Shown piece after piece: positions 8,434 to 17,147 of a stretch of DNA of 64,000 nucleotides. The notes beneath the pieces are model-generated. The model worked only from the letters and a program-made list of their open reading frames with translations, was not told where the DNA came from and did not search any database. Position 1 is the stretch's first letter. Each line of letters opens with the position of its first letter. Location: assembly GCF_039530945.1 (NCBI RefSeq), contig NZ_BAAAPC010000023.1, forward strand, positions 27,793 through 91,792, written 5' to 3'. The stretch is from Nocardiopsis_C rhodophaea. Lineage in GTDB: Bacteria; Actinomycetota; Actinomycetes; Streptosporangiales; Streptosporangiaceae. A program made the position numbers and the translations under genes.

Positions 8434-9819
8434 ATGGACGGCCTGAGCGTGATTCTGGTGTTGTTGGTAGGTGTCGCGATCGGCGTTGCGGTGGGGTGGT
8501 TACTCGCCCGCGACCGCACCGCCGATTCGCGGGCCCGTGCGCGGGCGGCCGAGGAGCGGGCCGCCTATATCGAGGAGCAGCTCGGCGACCGCTTCCGCGC
8601 GCTGTCCGCGGAGGCCCTGGACGCCACCAATCAGCGCTTCCTGGAACTGGCCGAGGGGCGGATGCGCGCCGTGGGCCTGGAGGCCGGCCACGACATGGAG
8701 CAGCGGCGCCAGGCCGTCGAGCAGCTCGTCGCGCCGTTGAAGGAGACCCTGTCCAGGGTCGAGGGGCAGCTGCGGGAGGTCGACGCCGGTCGCCGCGCGG
8801 CCCACGCCGAGCTCGCCAAGCAGGTCGACTACGTGCGCCAGGGGTCGGAGCGGCTGCGCGACCAGACCCAGGCGCTGGTCACCGCACTGCGCCGCCCCGA
8901 GGCTCGGGGCCGGTGGGGCGAGCTGCAGCTGCGCAGGGTCGCCGAGCTCGCCGGGATGAACGCCTACTGCGACTTCTCCGAGCAGGCGAGCGCGTCGACC
9001 GACAGCGGCGTGCGGCGCCCGGACATGGTGGTGCGGCTGGCCGGGGGCAAGAACATCGTCGTGGACTCCAAGGTCTCCCTTGCCGCGTACCTGGAGGCCG
9101 TGGAGACCGACGATGAGGATGTGCGGACCGAGCGCCTGCGGGTCCACGCCCGGCACCTGCGGACCCACGTCGACCAGCTCGCGTCGAAGTCGTACTGGAA
9201 CGCGTTCAGCCCGGCACCGGAGTTCGTGGTGCTGTTCATTCCGGGCGAGGCGTTTCTGGCGCCCGCTCTGGAGCACGACCCGGCGCTGCTGGAGTACGCG
9301 ATGGGGCGCAAGGTGCACATCGCGACGCCGACGACGCTCATCTCGCTGCTGCGTACCGCGCAGTACGCCTGGCAGCAGGAGGCGCTCAGCGAGAACGCGC
9401 GCGCCGTGTTCGAGCTGGGGAAGCAGTTGCACGCGCGGCTGGCGACGCTCGGCGGGCATGTGGACGGCCTGGGCCGCCAGCTCTCGCGAACGGTCGCCGC
9501 CTACAACCAGACCGTGGGCTCGTTGGAGAGCCGGGTACTGGTGACGGCGCGCCGGTTCGGGGAGCTGGGGCTGGTGGACGGTGAGCTGGACCGCCCCGCG
9601 GGGGTGGAGGACCAGGCCCGGCCGCTGACCGCGCCGGAACTGATCGGGGAGGCGGAGGGCGCCGCGGAGCCGGAGCCGCCCGGGCGGACGGACACCCCCG
9701 CGGCGGGCCACGGGCATGGGGCCGATCCGCGTGTCGAGTTGTTCGGTGAGCCGTTCGAGGAAGATGGAGACACGGCGCCCCAAGAGGAACCCAAGCCCTC
9801 ACCTCGGGTGACACAATAA
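8434..9819 (+). CDS. rmuC: DNA recombination protein RmuC
   Basis: 461 residues. An N-terminal membrane anchor (about 5-25, VILVLLVGVAIGVAVGWLL) is followed by a long coiled coil (30-150) and the RmuC nuclease-like domain (about 150-385), recognisable from RRPEARGRWGELQLRRVAELAGM, VVDSKVSLAAYLEA, YWNAFSPAPEFVVLFIPGE and the ending KQLHARLATLGGHVDGLGRQL. RmuC limits inversions at short inverted repeats; its biochemical role is not settled. The C-terminal 60 residues are acidic and disordered. It follows the TetR gene closely and precedes the DUF6542-like gene by 31 nt. Confidence 0.93.
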   Translation: MDGLSVILVLLVGVAIGVAVGWLLARDRTADSRARARAAEERAAYIEEQLGDRFRALSAEALDATNQRFLELAEGRMRAVGLEAGHDMEQRRQAVEQLVAPLKETLSRVEGQLREVDAGRRAAHAELAKQVDYVRQGSERLRDQTQALVTALRRPEARGRWGELQLRRVAELAGMNAYCDFSEQASASTDSGVRRPDMVVRLAGGKNIVVDSKVSLAAYLEAVETDDEDVRTERLRVHARHLRTHVDQLASKSYWNAFSPAPEFVVLFIPGEAFLAPALEHDPALLEYAMGRKVHIATPTTLISLLRTAQYAWQQEALSENARAVFELGKQLHARLATLGGHVDGLGRQLSRTVAAYNQTVGSLESRVLVTARRFGELGLVDGELDRPAGVEDQARPLTAPELIGEAEGAAEPEPPGRTDTPAAGHGHGADPRVELFGEPFEEDGDTAPQEEPKPSPRVTQ

Positions 9820-9850
9820 TTACCATGAGTTACATAGGGAGCGCACGGCG

Positions 9851-10525
9851 ATGGTAACGCGTAATACGGAGACCCCGGAGGACCCGCGGCCTCCGTTCTT
9901 CGTCGAGCAGCCATCCCGCCGCCGCGAGCCATCCCGCGGGGAGTCCCCGAGCAGTTTCGGCCCCACCGCAGCCACGCGGACGTCCAGATCGCGGGCGGGT
10001 GTCGCCGAGGCGCCCCCGGAACGACGGCGACCCGACGCGGAAGCGCCGAGGCCCCGGACCCGGCCGCCGCGCCCGAGCGGCGCGAAGATGCGCCTCACCG
10101 GACGCGGCGGCATCCTCGCCATCATGCTCGCCACCTTCGCGGGCGCCATGATCGCCCCGCTTGTCGAGATGCCGAGCATCAGCGGCGGGGCGTTCGTGGC
10201 CTCATGTGTCGTCGCCGCTCTGCTGGTCCGCCCCACAGACCTGCTGTCCCTCTCGGTCAGCCCCCCGCTGGCCTATTTCACCGCCGCCCTGGGCGCCGAG
10301 ATGATCACGACCCTGGGGGAGAACGGCTTCGCCCGCGGCGTGGCGATCGGCATCGGCACCCGCCTCGCCAACATCGCCCCCTGGCTGTTCCTGGGAACGG
10401 CCCTCGTACTGCTCATCACGCTCTTCCGCGGCCTCCCCGCCAACGTCCGCGACCTCGACGACGAACTCAACGGCCGCAAGGAGCGCGCCGCCCGTCGTGC
10501 CGAGCGGAACGCCCAGGCGGACTAG
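9851..10525 (+). CDS. DUF6542-like membrane protein
   Basis: 224 residues. The first 75 are Arg/Pro-rich and disordered. The remainder has four hydrophobic segments starting LTGRGGILAIMLATFAGAMIA and including FVASCVVAALLVRP and LFLGTALVLLITLFR, ending in a basic cytoplasmic tail. This matches the actinobacterial DUF6542 layout often found beside ychF, ispH and xse genes. Function unknown. The ATG at 9851 has GGGAG at 8-nt spacing. Probably co-transcribed with rmuC. Confidence 0.7.
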   Translation: MVTRNTETPEDPRPPFFVEQPSRRREPSRGESPSSFGPTAATRTSRSRAGVAEAPPERRRPDAEAPRPRTRPPRPSGAKMRLTGRGGILAIMLATFAGAMIAPLVEMPSISGGAFVASCVVAALLVRPTDLLSLSVSPPLAYFTAALGAEMITTLGENGFARGVAIGIGTRLANIAPWLFLGTALVLLITLFRGLPANVRDLDDELNGRKERAARRAERNAQAD

Positions 10526-10603
10526 TGGGAAACGTTCGGCCTGGTCATGGGGTAAACGAGCGGCGCACGCCTGAGCGCGGCACCGACGCCGCCACTTCCC
10601 TGC

Positions 10604-10626
10604 GTCGATATCGCCGAGATCAGCGG
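10604..10626. repeat. Half copy of the GTTGATCTCGGCGATATCG repeat
   Basis: A single arm, close to CGATATCGCCGAGATCA plus GCGG, matching the right arms of the palindromes at 34379-34450 and 52099-52164. It lies between convergent genes (DUF6542-like and xseB). Confidence 0.6.
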
Positions 10627-10712
10627 CTAGGCCGCGTTCTTCGGATGCGTGCGGATGAGGGAGCGGCTGTCCGGGGCCGCTCCGCAGTGCCCGCCGGTTC
10701 GGCAGGAGCCGG

Positions 10713-11042
10713 TCAGAACGGCGTGTCCTGCCCATTCTGGCCGTTCTGCCCGTTGCCCTCGTTCTCCGGAGCGCTCTCCTCCAACGCGACGGCGAGCTTG
10801 GCGCGGGCGCCCTCCAGCCACTGCTCACAGGTCTTGGCGAGCTGCTCACCGCGTTCCCACAGGGCCAGTGACTCCTTGAGGGTGAGTCCGCCGGACTCCA
10901 GCCGCCGCACGACGTTGTCGAGCTCCTCGCGGGCCTCCTCGTAGCTCAGCTCCGGCTCGGCGGGCGCCGCGGAGCCGGTGTCGGCGCTGGCGTCCGTCTC
11001 GGTGTTGGCGTCAGCGCCGTTGCCGTCGGCCGTCTTGGCCAT
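10713..11042 (-). CDS. xseB: Exodeoxyribonuclease VII small subunit
   Basis: 109 residues. The conserved core LSYEEAREELDNVVRRLESGGLTLKESLALWERGEQLAKTCEQWL (about 36-80) is the XseB family helix pair. It is flanked by an acidic/Ala-rich N-terminus and a Gly/Asn-rich tail that are longer than in enterobacterial XseB. With XseA it forms the nuclease that degrades single-stranded DNA to oligonucleotides. The start MAKTADG is preferred because GAGGGGG stands 5 nt before it; an alternative ATG at 11060 would overlap the xseA stop. It follows xseA directly on the same strand. Confidence 0.93.
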   Translation of the reverse strand: MAKTADGNGADANTETDASADTGSAAPAEPELSYEEAREELDNVVRRLESGGLTLKESLALWERGEQLAKTCEQWLEGARAKLAVALEESAPENEGNGQNGQNGQDTPF

Positions 11043-11052
11043 GGGTTCCCCC

Positions 11053-12297
11053 TCAGTCATCGGTGGTCTGCATGTCGTCGGCCCGCGCGCGGCCGTCGGC
11101 CGTCGCGGTCAGGCTGTCCTCGGCGAAGCGCAGGCGCAGCGTCTCCCCCGTCTCGACCTCGGCGGCCGAGCGGACCACGGCGCCGTCGGACTTCTGCACG
11201 ATCGCGAATCCGCGGGCCAGGGTCGTCGCCGGGGACAGCGCGTGCAGTCGCGCCCTGGTGTGGGCGAGGTCGTCGGACGCCCGGTCGAGCGAGATCGCGA
11301 CACACCGGCGGGCACGGTCGCGCAGACCGGTGATCTGCTCGGTGAGCCGGTCCATCTCACGCAGCGGGCTGGCCAGCACGGGGCGCGAGCGCATCGATGC
11401 CAGCCAGGCCTCCTCGCGGGCGATCCCGCCCTCGATGACCCGGCGGCCCCGGTCGCGCAGCTGGTGGATGAGGCGCAGCTGTTCCCCCACGTCGGGCACG
11501 ACCTTCTTGGCGGCGTCGGTGGGTGTGGAGGCGCGCAGGTCGGCGACGAAGTCGAGCAGCGGCGTGTCCTGCTCGTGCCCGATCGCGCTGACGACAGGGG
11601 TGCGGGTGGCCGCGACCGCGCGGACCAGCGCCTCGTCGGAGAAGGGCAGCAGGTCCTCCAGGGAGCCGCCGCCGCGGGCGATGATGATGACCTCGATGCC
11701 GGGGTGCGCGTCGAGCTCCTTGAGCGCGTCGAGCACCTCGCCGACGGCCCGGTCGCCCTGAACGGCGACCTCGCGCACCTCGAACCGGACGGCGGGCCAC
11801 CGGCGCCGACCGTTCTCCAGCACGTCGCGCTCCGCGGCGGAGTCGCGCCCGCAGATCACCCCCACGGCCCCCGGGAGGAACGGCAGCGGCCGCTTGCGCG
11901 CCTCGGAGAACAGCCCCTCGGCGGTCAGCGTCTTGCGCAGCTGCTCCAGGCGCGCCAGCAGCTCGCCCAGGCCCACGTGCCGGATTTCCAGGGCGAGCAG
12001 GGAGAACGTGCCGCGGGCCACATAGAAGTCGGGCTTGGCGTGGATGACGACGCGCGCCCCGGCCTGCGGGGCCGGAGCCGCGGCCTCCAGCACGCGCACC
12101 GGGCACACGACGCGCGCCGAGACGTTGGCGACGGGGTCGCGCAGGGTGATGAACACCGTGCCGCCGCGCCGGTTCAGCTCGGCGATCTGGCCCTCGACCC
12201 AGATGCGGCCCAGCCGCCCGATCCAGCCGCCGATGGCCTGCATGACGACCCGGACCGGCTGCGGTGACTCCGGGGAGCTCTCCATACCCATGGCCAT
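11053..12297 (-). CDS. xseA: Exodeoxyribonuclease VII large subunit
   Basis: 414 residues, usual actinobacterial size. N-terminal OB fold (IWVEGQIAELNRRGGTVFITLRD, about 30-110). Then the XseA catalytic core with FLPGAVGVICGRDSAAERD, IIIARGGGSLEDLLPFSDE, VVSAIGHEQDTPLLDFVADLRASTPTDAA, and a C-terminal coiled-coil region ending in the SLT-like repeat LARGFAIVQKSDG. Catalytic subunit of the ssDNA exonuclease. Three in-frame ATGs (MAMGMESS) are possible starts; none has a strong ribosome site, so a leaderless message is possible. Operon with xseB. Confidence 0.95.
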   Translation of the reverse strand: MAMGMESSPESPQPVRVVMQAIGGWIGRLGRIWVEGQIAELNRRGGTVFITLRDPVANVSARVVCPVRVLEAAAPAPQAGARVVIHAKPDFYVARGTFSLLALEIRHVGLGELLARLEQLRKTLTAEGLFSEARKRPLPFLPGAVGVICGRDSAAERDVLENGRRRWPAVRFEVREVAVQGDRAVGEVLDALKELDAHPGIEVIIIARGGGSLEDLLPFSDEALVRAVAATRTPVVSAIGHEQDTPLLDFVADLRASTPTDAAKKVVPDVGEQLRLIHQLRDRGRRVIEGGIAREEAWLASMRSRPVLASPLREMDRLTEQITGLRDRARRCVAISLDRASDDLAHTRARLHALSPATTLARGFAIVQKSDGAVVRSAAEVETGETLRLRFAEDSLTATADGRARADDMQTTDD

Positions 12298-12382
12298 GAG
12301 CGTAGAGGAGTGTGGGGACGTTTCCCGTCAGGCGGCAGGGGCGGTGGATCGGCGGGCGGGTCCGGTGCGGGCGCAGTGCGGC

Positions 12383-13228
12383 TCAGGCGGGGGTCGCCGC
12401 GCCCCAGGCCGCGCGCACCTCGTCGAGGATCTCCGCTGCCTGGGCCCGTCCGGCGCGGGCGGCCGGGGCGCGCCGAGCCGGGTCGAGCGGGTTGGAGCCG
12501 ATCGCCTCCTTGGCCGCGGCGCTGGGGACGACCAGGGCGGTGCGCGGTGATCCGGGCAGCCGGGCCAGCTGCTCGGCGGGCGACGGGACGGGCCCCATGC
12601 CCGCGCCGATGGGGGCGAGCACCACGACATGGTCGTAGCCCGCGGCCAGGTCGGCGTTGGCGGCGGAGCAGACGCCGCCGTCGATGTACAGCTGGCCGTT
12701 GATGATCGCCGGAGGCCAGACCCCGGGGACAGCGCAGGAGGCCAGTACGGCGTCGGGCAGGGCGACGCCGCTGTCGCGCCCGAAGGCGGCCCGCTGTCCG
12801 GTGCGCGCGTTCACCGCCGTGATGCGCAGGTCGCACTTGGGCCAGTCGTGCGAGGGGAGACGCGCGGAGATGACCTCGCGCCGCTCGGCCAGCGAGGCGG
12901 TGGACGAGGAGTGCGCGATCCGCCCGATGCGGGCCCTCGCCCGCGCCGGGTCGCGCTCCGTGAGGAACGCCCACACCATCCGGGCGAGGACCCGCCGGGA
13001 AAGGCGTGCGGTGACCTCGCCGTTGGGCGGGCGGAGCTGGCGCGCGAAAAGGGCCTCCAGCGGCACACCGGACGTGATCTGCGCACCGACGACCGAGCCC
13101 GCCGAGGTGCCCACGATCAGGTCGGCTTCGGTGAGGTCGACCCCGGAGTCCCGCAAACCGGAGAGGACGCCCAGTTCCCAGCCGATTCCGGTGAACCCTC
13201 CGCCGCCCAGTACGAGTGCCCTGCGCAT
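12383..13228 (-). CDS. Patatin-like phospholipase family protein
   Basis: 281 residues. The oxyanion-hole motif GGGGFTG (8-14), the nucleophile elbow GTSAG (about 40-44) and the dyad DGG (in YIDGGVCSAANADLA) are all intact, so an active Ser-Asp lipid acyl hydrolase is expected. No signal peptide. Actinobacterial homologues act on phospholipids or neutral lipids. It faces the same way as xseAB but 85 nt separate them, so it probably has its own transcript that may read into xseA. Confidence 0.9.
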   Translation of the reverse strand: MRRALVLGGGGFTGIGWELGVLSGLRDSGVDLTEADLIVGTSAGSVVGAQITSGVPLEALFARQLRPPNGEVTARLSRRVLARMVWAFLTERDPARARARIGRIAHSSSTASLAERREVISARLPSHDWPKCDLRITAVNARTGQRAAFGRDSGVALPDAVLASCAVPGVWPPAIINGQLYIDGGVCSAANADLAAGYDHVVVLAPIGAGMGPVPSPAEQLARLPGSPRTALVVPSAAAKEAIGSNPLDPARRAPAARAGRAQAAEILDEVRAAWGAATPA

Positions 13229-13726
13229 TCACTCCGCCCTTCGTCCGAGGTCTCCCCCGACAGGATAGAGGGACACAAAGTGATCACGGTTACACCGCCC
13301 CGGGCGCGCGATCCCCGCGCACGCCGCGACCTCGGATGCACCCCTGCACGCGCGGGTTTTCTCTATTCTCGTGCGAACCCCAGAAATAGCAGGGTATTCA
13401 GAAGCGATCGTCCACCCCGCGCCATTGTTGGCACCGAAAAGGCGGTTCGGCGGGGAAAAGGGCGGAGCGCCGACGCTAACGCCGAAACGCCCGCCGCGCG
13501 CGCCGCCGACCGCGCCGGCCCCCCGCGGAGCGACGGTTCACGACGGTGGCCCGACCCTGGGGGCGGAAACGGTGGAGAAGCCCGCCGCGAGGCGCAGAGC
13601 TCCTGCCCGTAGGACATGTCCGCGGAGCGTCCGGGGGTGTCGACCAGCCGATCCCGGCGGTCGACACCCCCGGGTGGTTGGAGACGCCCAGGGGCCATCG
13701 GCGGTGTGCCGCGGACGGCCAGCCGC
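13229..13726. other. Gap between patatin gene and lipid-droplet-type gene
   Basis: No gene is visible. It holds the terminator hairpin at 13629-13671 and, next to 13228, the promoter for the patatin gene. The middle (13380-13600) is very G/C-rich without clear structure. Confidence 0.4.
13629..13671 (-). terminator. Strong hairpin after lipid-droplet-type gene
   Basis: Perfect 15-bp inverted repeat (13629-13643 / 13657-13671, arm CCGGGGGTGTCGACC) with a 13-nt loop, 55 nt past the stop at 13727. It has no T-tract. Confidence 0.65.
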
Positions 13727-14365
13727 CTACTCTCCCTCTCCCGTTTTGCGGAGCTTGGCGATGCGGTTGTCGTACATTTTCACGAACTCCGGCCGCTCGG
13801 CGTTGGCGATCTCGTAGGAGCGCAGGTCGCGGACCTCGTCGATGGTGAGCTTGCGCAGGCGGGCGCGGATGGAGGGCAGGGTGAGGCTGTCGTAGCCCGG
13901 GACCGGCAGATCCTCGGCGGCGGGGGCGGACCGCTTGCGGACCTTCTCCAGGACGTCGTCGCTGGCGACCTGGGTGGTGGCCTCCGCCCTGGCGATCTCG
14001 TCGGCGATGGCGTCCTTCTCCTCGCCGGCCACGAGCGGGGGGTCCTCGGCGGCGGGGGTCTCGTCCGTGGGGGCGGGGGTGTCGCTGTCCGTAGCGGCCT
14101 CGGGTGCGTCGTCCTTCGCCGCGGCGGCCTTCTCGCCGGTGGCCGGAACCTCGGTGGCCTCCGACCGGGTGGCCGGCTTGGCCTCCGACGCCGCCGCGGC
14201 GGTCTTCTCGGTGGTGTCCGTCTTCGCTACCGTGTCGGCCTTCTCGGTCTTCGAGCCCTGCTGTACCGGGATGCTGGCGGGTCCGGGGGCCGGGGCTTCG
14301 GTCTTCTGTCCGAAGACCCCCTTGACCAGGGTCATCACCTTGCTGACGATCGACGGCTTAGACAT
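13727..14365 (-). CDS. Lipid-droplet-associated-type protein (Rv1109c-like)
   Basis: 212 residues. Short N-terminal segment MSKPSIVSKVMTLVKGVFGQ, then a long acidic Ala/Thr/Glu-rich low-complexity stretch (25-150), then the conserved C-terminal block LPVPGYDSLTLPSIRARLRKLT, VRDLRSYEIANAERPEFVKM (about 155-205). The C-terminal block, the length and the position between xseA and a divergent ispH match mycobacterial Rv1109c, which automated pipelines label lipid-droplet-associated protein. Function is not established. The C-terminal region looks like a helical adaptor. Divergent from ispH. Confidence 0.7.
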   Translation of the reverse strand: MSKPSIVSKVMTLVKGVFGQKTEAPAPGPASIPVQQGSKTEKADTVAKTDTTEKTAAAASEAKPATRSEATEVPATGEKAAAAKDDAPEAATDSDTPAPTDETPAAEDPPLVAGEEKDAIADEIARAEATTQVASDDVLEKVRKRSAPAAEDLPVPGYDSLTLPSIRARLRKLTIDEVRDLRSYEIANAERPEFVKMYDNRIAKLRKTGEGE

Positions 14366-14699
14366 GGGACTGGGGGCTCCTGACAATCTCGGTGGGGTGA
14401 AACATGGCGGCGCACTCACACTGGGGATGGCCCATCGAGCGAACCGATGGAGTGGGTGCGGACGGCTGGCACAGTGCTGCTCACTACTGCGGTCGGATAA
14501 CGCGAATTCAACCCAGAATAGGGGAGTAAGAGTCGCCCCCCGCGCGCCGTTTGTGAATGGTTCCGGCTGGTCGCGACGGAAACGAGCACGGACTGTTATC
14601 ACGCATTCATCAAATCCGCTGACCCCATCACCCAAGGTGAGGGGGTGCGTCTGGTCACAGGAGCACCGCCGTTGGCCCACGGGCCGTAGGATGGGGCAC
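14366..14699. other. Divergent region before ispH
   Basis: No gene seen. It is relatively A/T-rich near 14490-14610 and must contain the promoters of ispH (rightwards) and of the lipid-droplet-type gene (leftwards). ACCCCATCACCCAAGGTGAGGGGGT (about 14622-14646) forms an imperfect hairpin. Confidence 0.35.
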
Positions 14700-15674
14700 A
14701 TGACTGCGACGAATCGCCGCCGTGTCCTGCTCGCCAAGCCCCGTGGATACTGTGCCGGGGTGGACCGCGCTGTCGTCACGGTCGAGAAAGCCCTGGAACA
14801 GTACGGGGCCCCGATCTACGTGCGCAAGCAGATCGTGCACAACACGCACGTCGTGCGCACGCTGGAGGAGCGCGGGGCCGTCTTCGTCGAGGAGACCGAC
14901 GAGGTGCCCGAGGGCGCGATCGTGGTCTTCTCCGCCCACGGCGTGTCGCCGATGGTGCACCAAGAGGCCGAGCGCCGCCAGCTCAAGACCATCGACGCCA
15001 CCTGCCCCCTGGTCACGAAGGTGCACAAGGAGGCCAAGCGCTTCGCCAACGAGGACCGCGACATCATCCTGATCGGCCACACCGGTCACGAGGAGGTCGA
15101 GGGCACGAGCGGCGAGGCCCCGGAGCACATCCAGGTCGTGGAGAGCCCGGACGAGGTCGACAAGGTGAAGGTCCGCGATCCCGACAACGTCTCGTGGCTG
15201 TCCCAGACCACGCTGTCGGTCGACGAGACGAACCAGACGGTCGACGCCCTGCGCCAGAAGTTCCCGAACCTTCTCGACCCGCCGAGCGACGACATCTGCT
15301 ACGCCACCTCCAACCGCCAGGACGCGGTCAAGGAGATGGCGCCCGAGTGCGACCTGGTCATCGTGGTCGGCTCGGACAACTCCTCCAACTCGGTGCGGCT
15401 GGTCGAGGTCGCCCTGGACGGCGGGGCGAGCGCGGCCCACCTGATCGACAACGCCTCCCTGATGGACGAGGCCTGGCTCGAAGGCGTCACGACCGTGGGC
15501 GTGACCAGTGGCGCGTCGGTGCCCGACATCCTGGTCCAGGACCTGCTGCGCAGGCTCGCCGAGCACGGCTTCGACACCGTGCAGGAGATCGAGACGGCCG
15601 AGGAGCGCCTGACCTTCTCGCTGCCCAAGGAGCTCCGCCGGGACCTGCGGGCGGAGGAGCCGGCCGGCTCGTAA
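14700..15674 (+). CDS. ispH: 4-hydroxy-3-methylbut-2-enyl diphosphate reductase
   Basis: 324 residues. Last enzyme of the MEP isoprenoid pathway: it reduces HMBPP to IPP and DMAPP using a [4Fe-4S] cluster. The three cluster cysteines sit in PRGYCAGVDRAV, DATCPLVTKVH and DDICYATSNRQ; VFSAHGVSP and the glutamate in GHTGHEEVEGT are also conserved. ATG at 14700 (MTATNRRR) is preferred over 14691 because AGGATGGGG precedes it. The long open frame upstream (from 13935) is a shadow of the minus-strand neighbour. The window also carries a cis-prenyltransferase that uses the products. Confidence 0.95.
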   Translation: MTATNRRRVLLAKPRGYCAGVDRAVVTVEKALEQYGAPIYVRKQIVHNTHVVRTLEERGAVFVEETDEVPEGAIVVFSAHGVSPMVHQEAERRQLKTIDATCPLVTKVHKEAKRFANEDRDIILIGHTGHEEVEGTSGEAPEHIQVVESPDEVDKVKVRDPDNVSWLSQTTLSVDETNQTVDALRQKFPNLLDPPSDDICYATSNRQDAVKEMAPECDLVIVVGSDNSSNSVRLVEVALDGGASAAHLIDNASLMDEAWLEGVTTVGVTSGASVPDILVQDLLRRLAEHGFDTVQEIETAEERLTFSLPKELRRDLRAEEPAGS

Positions 15675-15762
15675 CCGGTCCTTCCCCCGTCCCCATTCGC
15701 TACGTGCGCGGCCCCGCGTCCGACGGTTCGGATGCGGGGTCGATGCGCGTGGGGGCGCCGGG

Positions 15763-16299
15763 TCAGCTCTGGGGTTCCAATGACCCGGCCAGCGTCTCCA
15801 GCTCATCGAAGCCCGCGCTGCCGACGACGATGATGGTCGCGTCGTCCTCGCGTTTCACCAGCGCGCGGCGGGGTTTCCGGTCGCTCTGCGACGCGCGCTC
15901 GAAGCGCTCCCAGCTCGCGCCGTCCACGTCGGTCGTCCCGGCCGACTCACCCTTGGTGGTCTCGGCGATGAACGCGTCGGGGTCCGCGTCGCTCATGGAG
16001 AGCTCGGCGTGCCGGTCGGCGGGGGTGGCGAAGCCGAGCGTCCAGCTGACCGGGTCGTCGGTGGTCAGCCTCGAACTGGTCGGCACCCACCCTTCGGGCA
16101 GGCCGTCACCCGGGGCATAGGTGGTGTAGTCGGCGGTGTCGCGGAGGTTCGCCGCGTCGATGCTGTAGTCGACGCTCGGGATGTGCTCCTCCCGCCCTCC
16201 CGCGACCACGATGGCCATGACGAGCAGGATGCCGACGATGATGCCCATCGCGGCGGCCAGGGAACCGAAGGTCGCGTTGGCGCGGTTGTAGCTACTCAT
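15763..16299 (-). CDS. DUF4245 membrane-anchored protein
   Basis: 178 residues. Short cytoplasmic N-terminus, one transmembrane helix (about 11-33, FGSLAAAMGIIVGILLVMAI), then an extracytoplasmic domain starting IPSVDYSIDAANLRDTADYT with GLPEGWVPTSSRL and WTLGFATPADRHAELS. This is the DUF4245 pattern, and as in Mycobacterium (Rv1100 beside glpX) it sits close to glpX. Function unknown. It follows the TetR gene on the same strand by 30 nt and may be controlled with it. Confidence 0.85.
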   Translation of the reverse strand: MSSYNRANATFGSLAAAMGIIVGILLVMAIVVAGGREEHIPSVDYSIDAANLRDTADYTTYAPGDGLPEGWVPTSSRLTTDDPVSWTLGFATPADRHAELSMSDADPDAFIAETTKGESAGTTDVDGASWERFERASQSDRKPRRALVKREDDATIIVVGSAGFDELETLAGSLEPQS

Positions 16300-16329
16300 G
16301 ATGCTTCAAGCTTGCCGCAACGTACCGGG

Positions 16330-16968
16330 TCACTCGTCCCGGGGCCGGGGTCTCCGCTCCGCGGCATGCTGCGGCTCCAACCGGGACAGCAGCGCGGTGA
16401 TGTCGTCGGCGAGGCGGCGCGCGTCCGCGTCGTCGCGGCGGATCACCTCGGCCACGGCGATGAGCATGGCACCGCTCACGACCATGAGGAGCGCCTCGTC
16501 GACGGGTTCGTCGGCCTTGCGGAACAAGGCGACGTTCCGGTCGGTCCACTCGCGGAGCCGGACCCGCAGCTGGGAGTCGAAGCCGGGCGGTCCGTCGCCG
16601 CTGAAGAAGAGGAGTGTGGTCTCCCTCTCCTCGATGCACCCCTCCAGGTAGGCGCGGGCGGCGGCGTACATCAACCGGGTGGGGTCGGTCTCCCCCTGGG
16701 CGCGGGCGTCGCTGACCGCCGTGTGGGTGCGTTCCTGCTGGCGCTGCTGGAACTCCTCGTACAGCGCCATGAAGAGGTCGGCCTTGCCGCTGAAGTGGTG
16801 ATACAGGCTCCCGACGCTGGCCCCGGCCTCGGCGACGACCTCGCTCACCCCGGCCTTGGCGAACCCCACTGTGCGGAACACGTGGGCCGCCGCGTTCAGG
16901 AGGGCGCTGCGGGTGGCCGCTCCGCGGTGCGAGACCCGCACAGCCTTGTTGACCTTCTCAACCGTCAA
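16330..16968 (-). CDS. TetR-family transcriptional regulator
   Basis: 212 residues. HTH region near residues 15-65: ATRSALLNAAAHVFRTVGF, SEVVAEAGASVGSLYHHFSGKADLF. The C-terminal ligand domain (YAAARAYLEGCIEERETTLLFFSGD) resembles regulators of lipid or efflux genes, but the ligand is not predictable. Divergent from glpX with 179 bp between the starts; DUF4245 lies 30 nt downstream. A role in controlling either neighbour is an inference from position. Confidence 0.88.
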   Translation of the reverse strand: MTVEKVNKAVRVSHRGAATRSALLNAAAHVFRTVGFAKAGVSEVVAEAGASVGSLYHHFSGKADLFMALYEEFQQRQQERTHTAVSDARAQGETDPTRLMYAAARAYLEGCIEERETTLLFFSGDGPPGFDSQLRVRLREWTDRNVALFRKADEPVDEALLMVVSGAMLIAVAEVIRRDDADARRLADDITALLSRLEPQHAAERRPRPRDE

Positions 16969-17147
16969 GTCCGAATACCGTCCCGTCCCTATCCCGACAG
17001 CGTGCCGACGGCCCGCCTTGGGACGAGGTTACGCCAGTTGATTACGCTGGTTCCAAGCCACCGCACTCGGCGGGGGAACGTTGTGCCCACGAGAGCACCC
17101 GTTGTGACCTGGGCATTGAGTGCTGCACCTGAGAGGCTGTTCGAAAG

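Noticed and set aside
13935..14699. N-terminal extension of ispH
   Set aside because: The frame is open but overlaps the minus-strand lipid-droplet-type gene; the Ser/Ala/Val product is low-complexity and IspH homologues start at the chosen ATG.
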